From Bacteriovoracaceae bacterium (GTDB lineage Bacteria; Bdellovibrionota; Bacteriovoracia; Bacteriovoracales; Bacteriovoracaceae), in contig JAMPXB010000007.1 in assembly GCA_023701435.1 (NCBI GenBank), forward strand, positions 1-64,000: a stretch of DNA of 64,000 nt, written 5' to 3'. The notes under the pieces were generated by a model. The model searched no databases. It saw only the letters and a list, made by a program, of their open reading frames with translations, and was not told the origin of the DNA. Position 1 is the stretch's first letter, and every line of letters starts with the position of its first letter. The translations under genes were made by a program, and so were the position numbers. Of this stretch, positions 17,255-26,723 are shown in pieces.

Positions 17255-19807
17255 ATGTTAGACTCCATGATGCGCAAACTATTTGGTACGAAGCAAGACC
17301 GTGATATTCGGGTACTCAAGCCGATACTCGCTCAAATCAATGCATTGGAACCAAAATATAAGGCAATGACTGATGATGAGCTAAAATCTCAGACGCAAAT
17401 GTTTAAGGATAAGTTACAAAACGGCGGAGCAACAGTTAATGATATCTTGCCTGAAGCTTTTGCCGTGGTCAGGGAAGCTTCTCACCGGGTCATGAACATG
17501 CGCCACTTTGATGTTCAGATCATGGGTGGTCTGGTTCTTCACCAGGGAAAAATCTCTGAGATGAAAACCGGGGAAGGTAAAACCCTCACCGCAACTCTCC
17601 CATTGTACCTCAATGCCTTAACCGGCCGTGGCGCCCACCTGGTTACAGTTAACGACTACCTCGCTCAACGTGACTCTGCAGAAATGGGTAAACTCTATCA
17701 ATGGCTTGGACTCACTGTCGGCTGTATCGTGGCCAACATGGACGACGATGATCGCAAGGCTGCCTATCAGGCGGATATCACCTACGGAACCAATAACGAA
17801 TTTGCTTTTGACTATCTCCGCGACAACATGAAATTTGATCTGAATGATTATGTTCAACGTGAACATCATTTTTGTATTGTGGATGAAGTGGATTCCATTT
17901 TAATTGATGAAGCGAGAACTCCGCTATTAATCTCAGGTCCTTCAGAAGGTGATACAAAACTCTACAGTGTAGTAGATAAGGTCATCCCACAACTTGAAAA
18001 AGATAAGCACTATACGGTTGATGAGAAAGCCAAATCATCGGTTCTGACTGAAGATGGTATTGTCCGCGTTCAGGAAATCCTGAAAATCGGCAACCTTTAT
18101 GACATCAAAAATATTGAAGTACTTCACCACGTAAACCAGTCTCTTCGTGCTCACACTTTGTTTAAGAATGAAGTTGATTACGTTATCCGTGACGGCAAGG
18201 TTATCATTGTTGATGAATTTACCGGCCGGATGAAAGAAGGATCTAGATGGTCTGATGGTCTTCACCAGGCAGTAGAAGCAAAAGAAGGCGTTGAAGTTAA
18301 ATCTGAAAACCAAACCCTCGCTTCCATTACTTTCCAGAATTATTTCCGTCTTTACTCTAAGCTCTCAGGTATGACAGGTACTGCTGATACTGAAGCAGAT
18401 GAATTTATGAAAATCTACAGCCTTGAGGTTGTGGTTATCCCGACTAACCTTCCAATGATCAGAAATGATATGCCTGATGTGGTTTATTCATCAAGAAAGG
18501 CAAAATACGAGGCTGTCGCTAAGTTGATCGAAGAGTGTCACAGTAAAGGCCAGCCGGTTCTGGTTGGAACCATTTCCATTGAATCTTCTGAAATCATTTC
18601 ACAATTCCTGGCCAGCAAGGGCATCAAGCATGAGGTTCTGAATGCTAAGAACCATGCTCGCGAAGCGGAAATTGTGGCCATGGCAGGCCAGCGTGGCGGT
18701 GTTACGATTGCCACCAACATGGCCGGTCGTGGTACAGATATTAAACTGACTCATGAAACCAAAGCCCTGGGCGGTCTCTTTATTATTGGTACTGAACGCC
18801 ATGAATCTCGTCGTATTGATAACCAGCTTCGTGGTCGTTCAGGACGTCAAGGTGACCCAGGTAGTTCCAAATTCTTCCTTTCATTAGAAGATGACCTCAT
18901 GAGAATTTTTGGTTCGGATAGAATCAAAGGCATCATGACCAAGCTTGGCATGAAGGAAGATGAGCCGATTGAGCACTCGATGATCTCGAATGCTATTGCC
19001 AAGGCACAGAAGAAAGTTGAGACCCATAACTTTGATATCCGTAAGCACCTTCTTGATTTTGATAATGTCATGAATGAGCAGCGTAAAGTTATCTATAAAA
19101 TCCGCCGTGACATTCTCAATGACGAAGGAAATGTCGAACTGGTGCAGGACTTTGTTGATGAAGTGGCCTTCGATGTAAGTGAACAGTTTAAATCAGATAA
19201 AAAATCATCTCTTCGTGAGTTAGCTTGGGAAGATATCAATCAAATGGTCCGCAGTGTTTTCGGCGTTGAAAAAAATCTAACCCCTGAAGAATGTACTCAG
19301 ACTGCTACGAGCGATCTGGCAAGCTACATCAATCAGGTGGGTCAAGAGGCCATCACTGCTAAATTTAAAGACCTCGACCCTGAACAGGTTAAATACACTT
19401 ACCGCGAAGTCCTTCTCGCTACTTTCGACCAGTTCTGGAAAGATCATTTACTCGGAATGGATCATTTAAAAGAAGGGATCAATCTGCGCTCATACGGTCA
19501 GAAAGATCCACTGGTCGAGTATAAGCGTGAAGCTTACACACTTTATGAGAATATGCGTTTTGCCATCAAGCGTGCTGTCGTAGAGCGTATCTCCCATATT
19601 AAACTTATGACCCAGGAAGAGATTGAGGCCATTCATAGAGAACAAGAACAACTCTTAGAAGCTCAAATTCGTGCCCATCAGGAAGCCGAAAAGGCCAAAA
19701 CCATGGAAGAGGAAAAGAAAATCATCCGTGCCTCTGTTAAAGCAGGCCGTAATGATCCTTGTCCATGTGGTTCCGGGAAAAAGTTTAAATCTTGCCATGG
19801 AGCCTAA
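17255..19807 (+). CDS. secA: Preprotein translocase ATPase SecA
   Basis: An 850-residue SecA with Walker A MKTGEGKT (about residue 103), the DEAD-like box VDEVDSILIDEARTPL, the second helicase motor with NMAGRGTDI and QLRGRSGRQGDPG, and a C-terminal zinc tail CPCGSGKKFKSCHG that binds SecB and phospholipid. It drives Sec-dependent export at SecYEG. Length is near the E. coli protein (901), with a shorter linker before the tail. AAGG precedes the ATG. The next gene's GTG starts on the base after the stop, so expression is likely coupled. Confidence 0.98.
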   Translation: MLDSMMRKLFGTKQDRDIRVLKPILAQINALEPKYKAMTDDELKSQTQMFKDKLQNGGATVNDILPEAFAVVREASHRVMNMRHFDVQIMGGLVLHQGKISEMKTGEGKTLTATLPLYLNALTGRGAHLVTVNDYLAQRDSAEMGKLYQWLGLTVGCIVANMDDDDRKAAYQADITYGTNNEFAFDYLRDNMKFDLNDYVQREHHFCIVDEVDSILIDEARTPLLISGPSEGDTKLYSVVDKVIPQLEKDKHYTVDEKAKSSVLTEDGIVRVQEILKIGNLYDIKNIEVLHHVNQSLRAHTLFKNEVDYVIRDGKVIIVDEFTGRMKEGSRWSDGLHQAVEAKEGVEVKSENQTLASITFQNYFRLYSKLSGMTGTADTEADEFMKIYSLEVVVIPTNLPMIRNDMPDVVYSSRKAKYEAVAKLIEECHSKGQPVLVGTISIESSEIISQFLASKGIKHEVLNAKNHAREAEIVAMAGQRGGVTIATNMAGRGTDIKLTHETKALGGLFIIGTERHESRRIDNQLRGRSGRQGDPGSSKFFLSLEDDLMRIFGSDRIKGIMTKLGMKEDEPIEHSMISNAIAKAQKKVETHNFDIRKHLLDFDNVMNEQRKVIYKIRRDILNDEGNVELVQDFVDEVAFDVSEQFKSDKKSSLRELAWEDINQMVRSVFGVEKNLTPEECTQTATSDLASYINQVGQEAITAKFKDLDPEQVKYTYREVLLATFDQFWKDHLLGMDHLKEGINLRSYGQKDPLVEYKREAYTLYENMRFAIKRAVVERISHIKLMTQEEIEAIHREQEQLLEAQIRAHQEAEKAKTMEEEKKIIRASVKAGRNDPCPCGSGKKFKSCHGA

Positions 19808-20968
19808 GTGAGCGACCACAAGAAGGATCTTACAAGGATTGAAGATCTAGGTGAATTCATCCACGAATTAAACGCGGATGAAGAATCTACTTCATTTGAG
19901 GATGATCCTTCTGTGGTCCCCGACTTCCCCTCTGAAAACTTAGAATCATCTTTCTCGGCAGACGAAGAGACGTCAGAAATCGAGGATGAAAACAATTTTT
20001 TATCCTCTGATTTTGAATCAAGTCCCCAGGAAGATGCTCCATCCTGGGAAACCACCAGCGAAGAGACAACAGAATCTTTGTGGGACTCTCCTGCTCAGAA
20101 ACTAAGCGAAAATTTCACTGAACCCACTTGGGATGCTCCAGAAGCCGAGGCCTTGACCGAAACTGAACAGGAATCAGAACCAGAGACAGAAGTTAAGGCC
20201 GATGAATGGGAATCTCCCCTCGATGAACCCACTCCTCTCCCAGTTTATACAGCCCCGGAAAAAGAATATAAAACTCCGGAAACTTTTGAAGACTTAAAGA
20301 AGTTCTCAGAAAGCTCCAGCTTCACCGGCATGGCGACAGAAGGAAATCCTTCATTCAGCGTTCTGATTAAAAACGTCCGTTACCTCGAGGACGTAAATGA
20401 CATCATCGCACTATTAAGAGAACTCAATTTATTATCAGATACAGAAGAGCAAACCAGAAGCCGCCTGATGCGCGGAATGCTTCTGGTTCCGAGAATTTCT
20501 GAATATGCGGCGATTTTTCTCGCTCACAAACTTCGAAGATTTGACATCGATATCCAGCTGGGTTTGTCAGACGAGATTCACCCTCCTAAACACCAGGAAG
20601 AACCAGAGACCGGTATCGTCTCAAAATTTAACTTATTTCAAAATCAAACTCATCACTTTCATTTTGATGACCCTAAACTGGAGATCTCACAGATCATCCT
20701 TGCAGCAACTCCAAGCCTGGAAGGCCACCAGATTGTCCGTTATATGGGTGTCGCAAGCGAACATAAAATGATTGATAACTATATCGTGGAAGATTCCGAG
20801 TCCACCGAAGTTCCTCTGCACTACCAGGAACTTGCTCTTAAACTTAAGGCCCATGCTCTTAAGGCCCATGCCAATGCGGTGATTGGTCTTAATTATCAAC
20901 TTACTCCCATAGGACATAAGTACCGTCTTACCTGCACTGGTAATCTGGTCTGGATCAACAAGCTATGA
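19808..20968 (+). CDS. Acidic protein with a C-terminal YbjQ-like domain
   Basis: Residues 1-150 are a strongly acidic, low-complexity Glu/Asp/Ser-rich region. The rest is folded, and the C-terminus (ATPSLEGHQIVRYMGVAS ... AHALKAHANAVIGLNYQ) matches the YbjQ/UPF0145 family (PF01906), a small pentameric fold of unclear function. The middle (NVRYLEDVNDIIALLRELN, RGMLLVPRISEYAAIFLAHKL) looks like a separate domain I cannot name. A GTG start follows the secA stop without a gap, and the end overlaps the next gene by 4 bases. No export signal is seen. Confidence 0.75.
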   Translation: MSDHKKDLTRIEDLGEFIHELNADEESTSFEDDPSVVPDFPSENLESSFSADEETSEIEDENNFLSSDFESSPQEDAPSWETTSEETTESLWDSPAQKLSENFTEPTWDAPEAEALTETEQESEPETEVKADEWESPLDEPTPLPVYTAPEKEYKTPETFEDLKKFSESSSFTGMATEGNPSFSVLIKNVRYLEDVNDIIALLRELNLLSDTEEQTRSRLMRGMLLVPRISEYAAIFLAHKLRRFDIDIQLGLSDEIHPPKHQEEPETGIVSKFNLFQNQTHHFHFDDPKLEISQIILAATPSLEGHQIVRYMGVASEHKMIDNYIVEDSESTEVPLHYQELALKLKAHALKAHANAVIGLNYQLTPIGHKYRLTCTGNLVWINKL

Positions 20969-22335
20969 AACAATATGATGTCGTGATTGTCGGCGGCGGG
21001 ATCAATGGATGTGGTCTCATTCGTGATCTTGCTTTAAATGGCGTCTCCACCCTTTTAATTGATAAAGGTGATTTCTCCTCCCAAACTTCTCAGAGTTCTT
21101 CCAAAATGCTCCATGGGGGAATTCGTTACCTGGAAAATTTTGACTTTGGACTCATTTCTGAAGCCTTAGAAGAAAAAAATCTGTGGCTTAAATTAACGCC
21201 GCATCTTTGCTTTGAAAGAGATTTTTATCTCCCTCTTTATAACTACTCAAAGTATTCGCCCTGGATGCTCGGTGTAGGACTCTTTATCTATGACTTCCTC
21301 TCTCATTTTCAAAACAAGCCTTTTGCAGTTTTGAATGCCGAAGAGACGCTAAAAAAAGTTCCTTCCCTTGATCCCCAAGGTCTTAAAGGGGCCGGTAAAT
21401 ATTTCGATGGCGTGGTCGATGATGCCAAACTAACTCTGGAATGCTTATACGACGCTCTTCTGGAGCCAAATTCCGAGGCCCTTAGTTATCATGAAGTGAC
21501 TGCTTGTCACAAAACTGAAGAGGGCTATGAGGTTACTTACAAGTCAGTATTTAATCAGACCTCAGTTACTGTAAAGGCCAAATATGTGGTCTTCACCACA
21601 GGCCCCTTTACCGATCAGTTACTTCCTAAATTAAATATTCCCTGGAGTCCTCAACTCGTGACCTCCAAGGGCATCCATCTGTGGCTAAAAAAAGATTCTA
21701 TCGATGCCAAAGGGTCAGTGGTACTGACAACCAAAGATAACCGAGTGGTCTTTGTCATTCCACAAAGAGACTCAGTACTGGTGGGAACAACGGAAACTCC
21801 CGTAGACCAGGAGATGTTCAATATTAAGGCCACTGAAAAAGAGATTAATTACTTACTGAATGTTTTAAAACAGTATTTTCCTAATGCCCCACTCAGCAAA
21901 GATTCGATTATTTCAACCTTTGCCGGAGTTCGCCCGCTGGTAAAAGAAGAAGGCCATACTGAAGCGCTGGGTAAGGTAAGTCGTTTTCATAAAATCTTCA
22001 GGCCCGATGACAGAACTTATGTTCTTCTGGGAGGCAAGTATACCACCTTCAGAAGAATGACTCAGGAAATTGCCCAGGAACTGGTTCCTCGTCTGGGACT
22101 TACCTACAGGCCAAACCTGACACTGAATCACCTTCGCCAAAAATCTATCATGCCTACTTTTGGGGTGAAGCCGAAGTTAACCATTGAGATGGTTAAGGAA
22201 ATCATCCGCACTGAAAAAGTGACCACTTTTGAAGATCTCGTCAGCAGGCGACTGTCGATTGTGGAAGAGCTTAGTCAACTGAAAGATGTGATGGGGATTC
22301 CGGTTGAAGAGGTAAAGGCCTTGTTTAGGGCCTAG
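20965..22335 (+). CDS. glpD: GlpD-like FAD-dependent glycerol-3-phosphate dehydrogenase
   Basis: The N-terminal dinucleotide fold VVIVGGGINGCGLIRDLA is followed by SSKMLHGGIRYLENFDFGLI, characteristic of GlpD, and by VVDDAKLTLECLYDA and FAGVRPLVKEEG. It should oxidise sn-glycerol 3-phosphate to dihydroxyacetone phosphate at the inner membrane and feed quinone. At 456 residues it is about 45 shorter than E. coli GlpD, with the C-terminal helical domain reduced. No glpF or glpK lies beside it. ATGA overlap with the upstream gene suggests coupled translation. Confidence 0.88.
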   Translation: MKQYDVVIVGGGINGCGLIRDLALNGVSTLLIDKGDFSSQTSQSSSKMLHGGIRYLENFDFGLISEALEEKNLWLKLTPHLCFERDFYLPLYNYSKYSPWMLGVGLFIYDFLSHFQNKPFAVLNAEETLKKVPSLDPQGLKGAGKYFDGVVDDAKLTLECLYDALLEPNSEALSYHEVTACHKTEEGYEVTYKSVFNQTSVTVKAKYVVFTTGPFTDQLLPKLNIPWSPQLVTSKGIHLWLKKDSIDAKGSVVLTTKDNRVVFVIPQRDSVLVGTTETPVDQEMFNIKATEKEINYLLNVLKQYFPNAPLSKDSIISTFAGVRPLVKEEGHTEALGKVSRFHKIFRPDDRTYVLLGGKYTTFRRMTQEIAQELVPRLGLTYRPNLTLNHLRQKSIMPTFGVKPKLTIEMVKEIIRTEKVTTFEDLVSRRLSIVEELSQLKDVMGIPVEEVKALFRA

Positions 22336-22390
22336 CACATCCCGGCATTGCCGCAAAGCATCGTCCCTTAAGTGAAAAATTAGCTGTTTG

Positions 22391-22420
22391 ATGACATTTT
22401 CTTAATGTCATTATTTTATT
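22391..22420 (+). terminator. AT-rich hairpin after glpD, terminator-like
   Basis: ATGACATT, a TTCTT loop and AATGTCAT make a perfect 8-bp stem followed by TATTTTATT. It sits 55 bases after the glpD stop and about 20 before the next ATG. The stem is AT-rich and the T-run interrupted, so it is either a weak terminator or a protein-binding dyad in the next gene's promoter. Confidence 0.45.
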
Positions 22421-22439
22421 CCAGCAGTATCTGTTCGGG

Positions 22440-22853
22440 ATGAATTTAAAGCAAACATCTGACGAAACCCTCCTGAATGAAATCAAAAAACTTGTTCATG
22501 AAGAGCGAGAGATCTCAGCAAGACTTCTGCTTCATTTAAAAGAAGTGGAGCGCAGGAAAATTGATATCTCAGGCAAGTCATTCTCCCTTATGGAGGAGGC
22601 CCGCTCCCTTATTGGAAGACTGAATATTAATGACCGATTTGAAAGATCGAAGAAGAAGAAGACCCATCTGCGCGCCCTCTACCAGACTGCTTCAGGAGTC
22701 TGCGAGAACTGCGGAAGTCTTTTTAGCTTGAAAACTGAACAAGTCAAGGCCTTCGCTATGGAGGAGGAAAGAAAAGATTTTCATCTTCACTTCCTCTGTC
22801 TTAGTTGCGAGCAAAAGCACCAAATCAGAATCTATAACCAAGACCTATCATAA
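22440..22853 (+). CDS. Reduced HNH-endonuclease-like zinc protein
   Basis: The first 40 residues (TSDETLLNEIKKLVHEEREI...HLKEVERRK) resemble the N-terminal helix pair of HNH-family proteins that are numerous in Bdellovibrio relatives. The end keeps two zinc-type pairs, CENC (88-91) and CLSC (120-123), as in an HNH zinc ribbon. The histidine-rich catalytic motif between them is not recognisable, and the protein is 137 residues. Nuclease activity is therefore doubtful; DNA binding is possible. Its end overlaps the convergent barrel gene by 29 bases. Confidence 0.6.
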   Translation: MNLKQTSDETLLNEIKKLVHEEREISARLLLHLKEVERRKIDISGKSFSLMEEARSLIGRLNINDRFERSKKKKTHLRALYQTASGVCENCGSLFSLKTEQVKAFAMEEERKDFHLHFLCLSCEQKHQIRIYNQDLS

Positions 22854-23907
22854 ATCTTGGCCCACCTACGTCTTTATTAAAAGTATTAGTGGCCTCATCC
22901 TCATTGTATTTTTCTGAGCGGAAATAGTAATCAACGATGGCCCGAGCACCAAAGCCTTTGGCGGTGAAAAACTTATAGCCAAATCCGGCCGAAAAACCAG
23001 AAGACGCTCCATCAGCAGAGAATTCATCTCCGCCTGGATTTTCCTGTCCCGGCTTAAAAGTAGATTTTACTGTCCCGAAGTTGGCACTTAAATTAAGATA
23101 CGGAATGAATGCCATCGTCTGGCTTGGAAGCTTGGTTGGGTGCCAATTTACACCTACCGAGAATTCCGTTAAATCATTGGTAGAACTAGATCCATTATAG
23201 GCCTGGTTGTTAAGTCTCATAAGATTCACCATCCCCTGGATGCTGAATCTTGAATACCAGTCACGTTCTTTTTGGGGATAAAACTCTCCTCCAAGACCGA
23301 TGTGATGATAGCTCTGGGAATTATTAAAGGAATCAGCTCCTGATTCCGTTTTTGCACTAGCAGTCAGTCCTGAAATATTCAGTATCCCGATAATTTCAAT
23401 ATTCCTCTCTGGAATAATGGATGGTTCATTATCTTCCAGGGCCTTGAGATCCGCTTGCGAGAGATTCTCATCATTTACATTGGTAATATCCTGGGCACCG
23501 TCGGCCAGAGGAATTCCCAGCTGAGTCGGATCTTCCGTCCCAACTTTAGTGGGAGTGTCTTCCTGAACCAGGCTTTGAGTTTCATCTTTGGTGATCTTTA
23601 CGGCCGGAGTAATTTTTAAGCTCATGACAGAGTCATTAACAATAAAATCCGCATTCACCAGACGATAGACAGACCAGACAGAGCGGGTCGGTGATACTTT
23701 CACACAAACGGCCCGTGCGACAATTCCCGCCGTCACGATGAACTTCGCATGATCCCCTTCCACCAGTCCATCTTCCGTACCACGATTGACCATCAGGGTC
23801 TTTCTTGTTTCAGATGTTTTGATAATCCTGATTGTAAGTTTCTCATCAACTTCAAGCGCATTTGCTCCAAATGATAATATCAGCATTAAGATAATCAGAA
23901 TCTTCAT
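22825..23907 (-). CDS. Exported outer-membrane beta-barrel-like protein (360 aa)
   Basis: After the signal peptide MKILIILMLILSFGANA comes a small N-terminal domain (VNRGTEDGLVEGDHAKF...RAVCVKVSPTRSVWSVY), a low-complexity linker, and a C-terminal half with alternating aromatic strands ending in RFMIGLGYRF, as expected of an outer-membrane barrel with a terminal Phe. It is a paralogue of the gene immediately upstream, sharing the G-x-x-[DE]-G-x-x-E-G-D motif and barrel pattern. Function unknown. Eight bases separate the two genes. Confidence 0.75.
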   Translation of the reverse strand: MKILIILMLILSFGANALEVDEKLTIRIIKTSETRKTLMVNRGTEDGLVEGDHAKFIVTAGIVARAVCVKVSPTRSVWSVYRLVNADFIVNDSVMSLKITPAVKITKDETQSLVQEDTPTKVGTEDPTQLGIPLADGAQDITNVNDENLSQADLKALEDNEPSIIPERNIEIIGILNISGLTASAKTESGADSFNNSQSYHHIGLGGEFYPQKERDWYSRFSIQGMVNLMRLNNQAYNGSSSTNDLTEFSVGVNWHPTKLPSQTMAFIPYLNLSANFGTVKSTFKPGQENPGGDEFSADGASSGFSAGFGYKFFTAKGFGARAIVDYYFRSEKYNEDEATNTFNKDVGGPRFMIGLGYRF

Positions 23908-23915
23908 CGTTCCCC

Positions 23916-25445
23916 TTAAAATGAATAGGCAATCGCAAAGTTCATCTTCCCTTCAGGGACACTCGCCTGATCAGGAAGAATTGAACCAAGTGTGCTTTGT
24001 TCGTATCGATCTAACTGAAGCGTCTCCAAACTGGCAGAAAGCCTCAATCCAACATTGTTCTTAAAATTATACCTCATCCCGGCACGCACTCCAGGCAATG
24101 CAAGCAGGGTATAGTTTGATTCTTCACCTGCCGACGGGGCCTTGACATTGGCCCAACCACTTCTGATGTAGGTTCCGAGAAAAATAACCGGAGACTCAAT
24201 AGCGTAGGAAGCAAAAAGCGGATACCAATTCACTCCCAATGAAAACGAATGCTCATCAAGGGAAGAATTATAATTTTCTGATTCAAACGCTGTCTTATTA
24301 TTGCGATAAGTGGCATTGACCGTGAAACGCTGAAGAATTTCATGCTTAATAACTGGAATGGCCTCGAAGTCGAGTTCAATGGAATAACGGCCGTCCCTGC
24401 GATATCCGGCGTCTTTTTCAGTTTGGGCATCATCAAAGGTCATGCCGTAAGCAAGAAAAGTCGTATAACGATTGGGGTTGGCCACCACATATTTACGGCG
24501 ATCTTTTTCCTGAAGTACTGAAACTTCACTCAGCACAGATCTTAACTCCTCATCCGAGAAATCCTCCGACCAACTCTCCCCTTTTTCCAGCAGGGAACGG
24601 TAAAGCTTGGCATCGGCCACGGCCTTCTGTGACTGTATGGAAAGAAAGGACTCATACTCGGTACTGAAATTGGAGCGCTTTCTGAACTCATTGGAAAAGG
24701 AAGTCTTCATCTGCTCATCATAGAAAGCATCGTAATTAAAACCGGGATTATTAACTTTTCGTAAGTAGGCAGTAACCAGCTTTTCAAAAGTACTAAGTCT
24801 TAATTGACGTCTAAAATCATCCTGATGGGGACTTTTATAAAGGGCCGTGCGGTAGCGGTTGTCCTTAAACTTGCTCCACCCCTCCACATCCACTAAGACA
24901 CCGTCATCGGCCTGGCGGACCTCTTTTTCATGAAGAGTCTCTATTTCCGGGTACTGTGTTTTTAGTTTAGCGATCCGGTCCTTATCATCGGCCAGATTGC
25001 TCTGAACCTCAAAGGCGGCCTTATCTTTGGCGGTAACAACGCTGATGCGCCCAAAACGTGGATCGCGCCTGCCACTGAGCATGGAGCTCTCGGATAAGAT
25101 CAGATATTTCTGTCCTTTAACCAGCAGTTCGGCATCGAACACCTTATAAAGAATCCAGACGGAATTTCCTGTATTGATTTTTACATTGCGGGCCTTCGCT
25201 ACGGGAACCAGGCGCAGATCACGATTTTCAAGTGAGCGGATTTCTTTAACGATAACCGCGTAATCACCCTCTTTTACCCCGTCATGAATGCCAAGGTTAA
25301 AAAGAGCGGTCTGTCCGCTGGAGGATTGCCCCAAGAGCCGGGCACCACTCAAGGCCCAGGCGGGACCAGTGATGACAGCCAGCAGCACGAAATTAATCAA
25401 CATCCATTTAATGTGCAAACTTATCATCCTTAATAACTTTGTCAT
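23916..25445 (-). CDS. Exported outer-membrane beta-barrel-like protein (509 aa), tandem paralogue
   Basis: The N-terminus (WMLINFVLLAVITGPAWA) is a signal peptide. A small domain follows with LFNLGIHDGVKEGDYAVIV and SVWILYKVFDAELL, paralogous to the downstream protein. A longer helical insert fills the middle (about residues 140-320), and barrel-like strands end in MNFAIAYSF. The true ATG is uncertain; I use 25445, while 25427 or later methionines are possible. No ribosome site is convincing. The pair is probably an operon of related surface proteins of unknown role. Confidence 0.7.
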   Translation of the reverse strand: MTKLLRMISLHIKWMLINFVLLAVITGPAWALSGARLLGQSSSGQTALFNLGIHDGVKEGDYAVIVKEIRSLENRDLRLVPVAKARNVKINTGNSVWILYKVFDAELLVKGQKYLILSESSMLSGRRDPRFGRISVVTAKDKAAFEVQSNLADDKDRIAKLKTQYPEIETLHEKEVRQADDGVLVDVEGWSKFKDNRYRTALYKSPHQDDFRRQLRLSTFEKLVTAYLRKVNNPGFNYDAFYDEQMKTSFSNEFRKRSNFSTEYESFLSIQSQKAVADAKLYRSLLEKGESWSEDFSDEELRSVLSEVSVLQEKDRRKYVVANPNRYTTFLAYGMTFDDAQTEKDAGYRRDGRYSIELDFEAIPVIKHEILQRFTVNATYRNNKTAFESENYNSSLDEHSFSLGVNWYPLFASYAIESPVIFLGTYIRSGWANVKAPSAGEESNYTLLALPGVRAGMRYNFKNNVGLRLSASLETLQLDRYEQSTLGSILPDQASVPEGKMNFAIAYSF

Positions 25446-25529
25446 GAAATTATTGTGACAAAGAAACAACGTGATGAAAACACTCAATTTACGAGCAATG
25501 TCATAGGACCAGCCTCAGAGTTTAACTCC

Positions 25530-25558
25530 TTGATAAAGCGTTGCAGAAATTCTATAAA
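25530..25558 (+). promoter_or_regulatory. Sigma-70 type promoter
   Basis: TTGATA and TATAAA are separated by 17 bases. It ends 28 bases before the ATG of the 67-residue protein, whose AAGGA site lies in between. This is among the best consensus matches in the window and probably also drives trxB. Confidence 0.7.
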
Positions 25559-25586
25559 CTATGGACTAGTTCAAAAAGGAAATCTC

Positions 25587-25790
25587 ATGAAACGCAGACG
25601 CGAAAAAATCACTTATAACTATGAATGTTCACTGACTGGTGAACAATTTGTAACGACTGCTAAAGCACCAAATCCAAAAGATCTTCTTACAGTGAAGGCC
25701 TATTACGAAATGAATCCAGACATGGATGATCGTCCGGCCGTCACTAAAAAGAAATTAGGCGTTCCTGCCACTAACGAAGAAAAACATTAA
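25587..25790 (+). CDS. Small conserved-looking protein upstream of trxB (67 aa)
   Basis: The reading frame is open further upstream, but the ATG at 25587 has AAGGA seven bases before it and lies downstream of a strong promoter, so I start here. The product is basic at its N-terminus (MKRRREKITYNYECS) and soluble, with one cysteine and no recognised domain. Its stop is 9 bases before the trxB start. Co-transcription with thioredoxin reductase hints at a redox or stress link, but nothing in the sequence proves it. Confidence 0.7.
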   Translation: MKRRREKITYNYECSLTGEQFVTTAKAPNPKDLLTVKAYYEMNPDMDDRPAVTKKKLGVPATNEEKH

Positions 25791-25799
25791 GAGGCGATT

Positions 25800-26723
25800 G
25801 TGGAAACTCGTAAAGTCATCATCATTGGAACTGGCCCTGCCGGTTTAACTGCTGCTATCTATACTGGTCGCGCTGATTTAAAGCCTCTGGTTCTTGAAGG
25901 TCATGAGCCGGGCGGCCAATTAACACTCACAACTGAAGTAGAAAACTTTCCGGGTTTTGAACACGGAGTAATGGGTCCTGAGTTAATGGGAACCATGAAG
26001 AAACAAGCATCACGCTTTGGTGCTGAATTCCTCTCTGTTATGTGTACTGACGTGGATTTTTCCAAACGTCCTTTCACCGTAACTGCTTCAAACGGTCATA
26101 CCTACCTTGCTGAAACCGTTATTGTTTCAACAGGTGCTTCTGCCAAGTGGTTAGGTCTTCCGAATGAAAAAGAGCTTACCGGCCGGGGCGTATCAACTTG
26201 TGCTACCTGCGACGGCTTTTTTTACCGCGATAAAATCGTTCACATTGTGGGCGGCGGTGATACAGCGATGGAAGATGCAACGTTCATCACTAAATTTGCT
26301 AAAAAAGTTTATATCGTTCATAGAAAAGACACTCTTCGTGCCTCTAAACCGATGCAAGAGCGAGCTTTCAATAATCCTAAAATTGAATTCGTCTGGGACA
26401 GCGCTGTTGTCGAGATCAAGAGCAACGAAAGCGGCGTTAATGCCATCGTTGTCGAAAATCTCAAGACTGGTCAAAAAGAAGAGCGCGCCACAGACGGTCT
26501 GTTCTACGCTATTGGACACACTCCTAATACCGCCTTCCTTAAAGGCCAGTTAGAAGTGGATGACCATGGTTTCCTTAAAACCAGAAATGGCCCTGAAACA
26601 AATATCCCAGGTGTCTTTGCCTGTGGAGATGTTCAAGACTCATACTACCGTCAGGCGATCACTGCCGCGGGCTCTGGCTGTCAGGCAGCTATTAAGGCCG
26701 AGAGATTCCTCGAAGGCCATTAA
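25800..26723 (+). CDS. trxB: Thioredoxin-disulfide reductase
   Basis: The 307-residue flavoprotein has the FAD fold IIGTGPAGLTAAIY, the redox pair CATC followed by DGFF (about residues 134-137), the NADPH fold VGGGDTAMEDA and the C-terminal GVFACGDVQD. It passes electrons from NADPH through FAD to thioredoxin. It starts with GTG, preceded by GAGGCGATT. The stop overlaps the next gene's ATG by one base, so the DUF2914 membrane protein is probably translated with it. Confidence 0.97.
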   Translation: METRKVIIIGTGPAGLTAAIYTGRADLKPLVLEGHEPGGQLTLTTEVENFPGFEHGVMGPELMGTMKKQASRFGAEFLSVMCTDVDFSKRPFTVTASNGHTYLAETVIVSTGASAKWLGLPNEKELTGRGVSTCATCDGFFYRDKIVHIVGGGDTAMEDATFITKFAKKVYIVHRKDTLRASKPMQERAFNNPKIEFVWDSAVVEIKSNESGVNAIVVENLKTGQKEERATDGLFYAIGHTPNTAFLKGQLEVDDHGFLKTRNGPETNIPGVFACGDVQDSYYRQAITAAGSGCQAAIKAERFLEGH

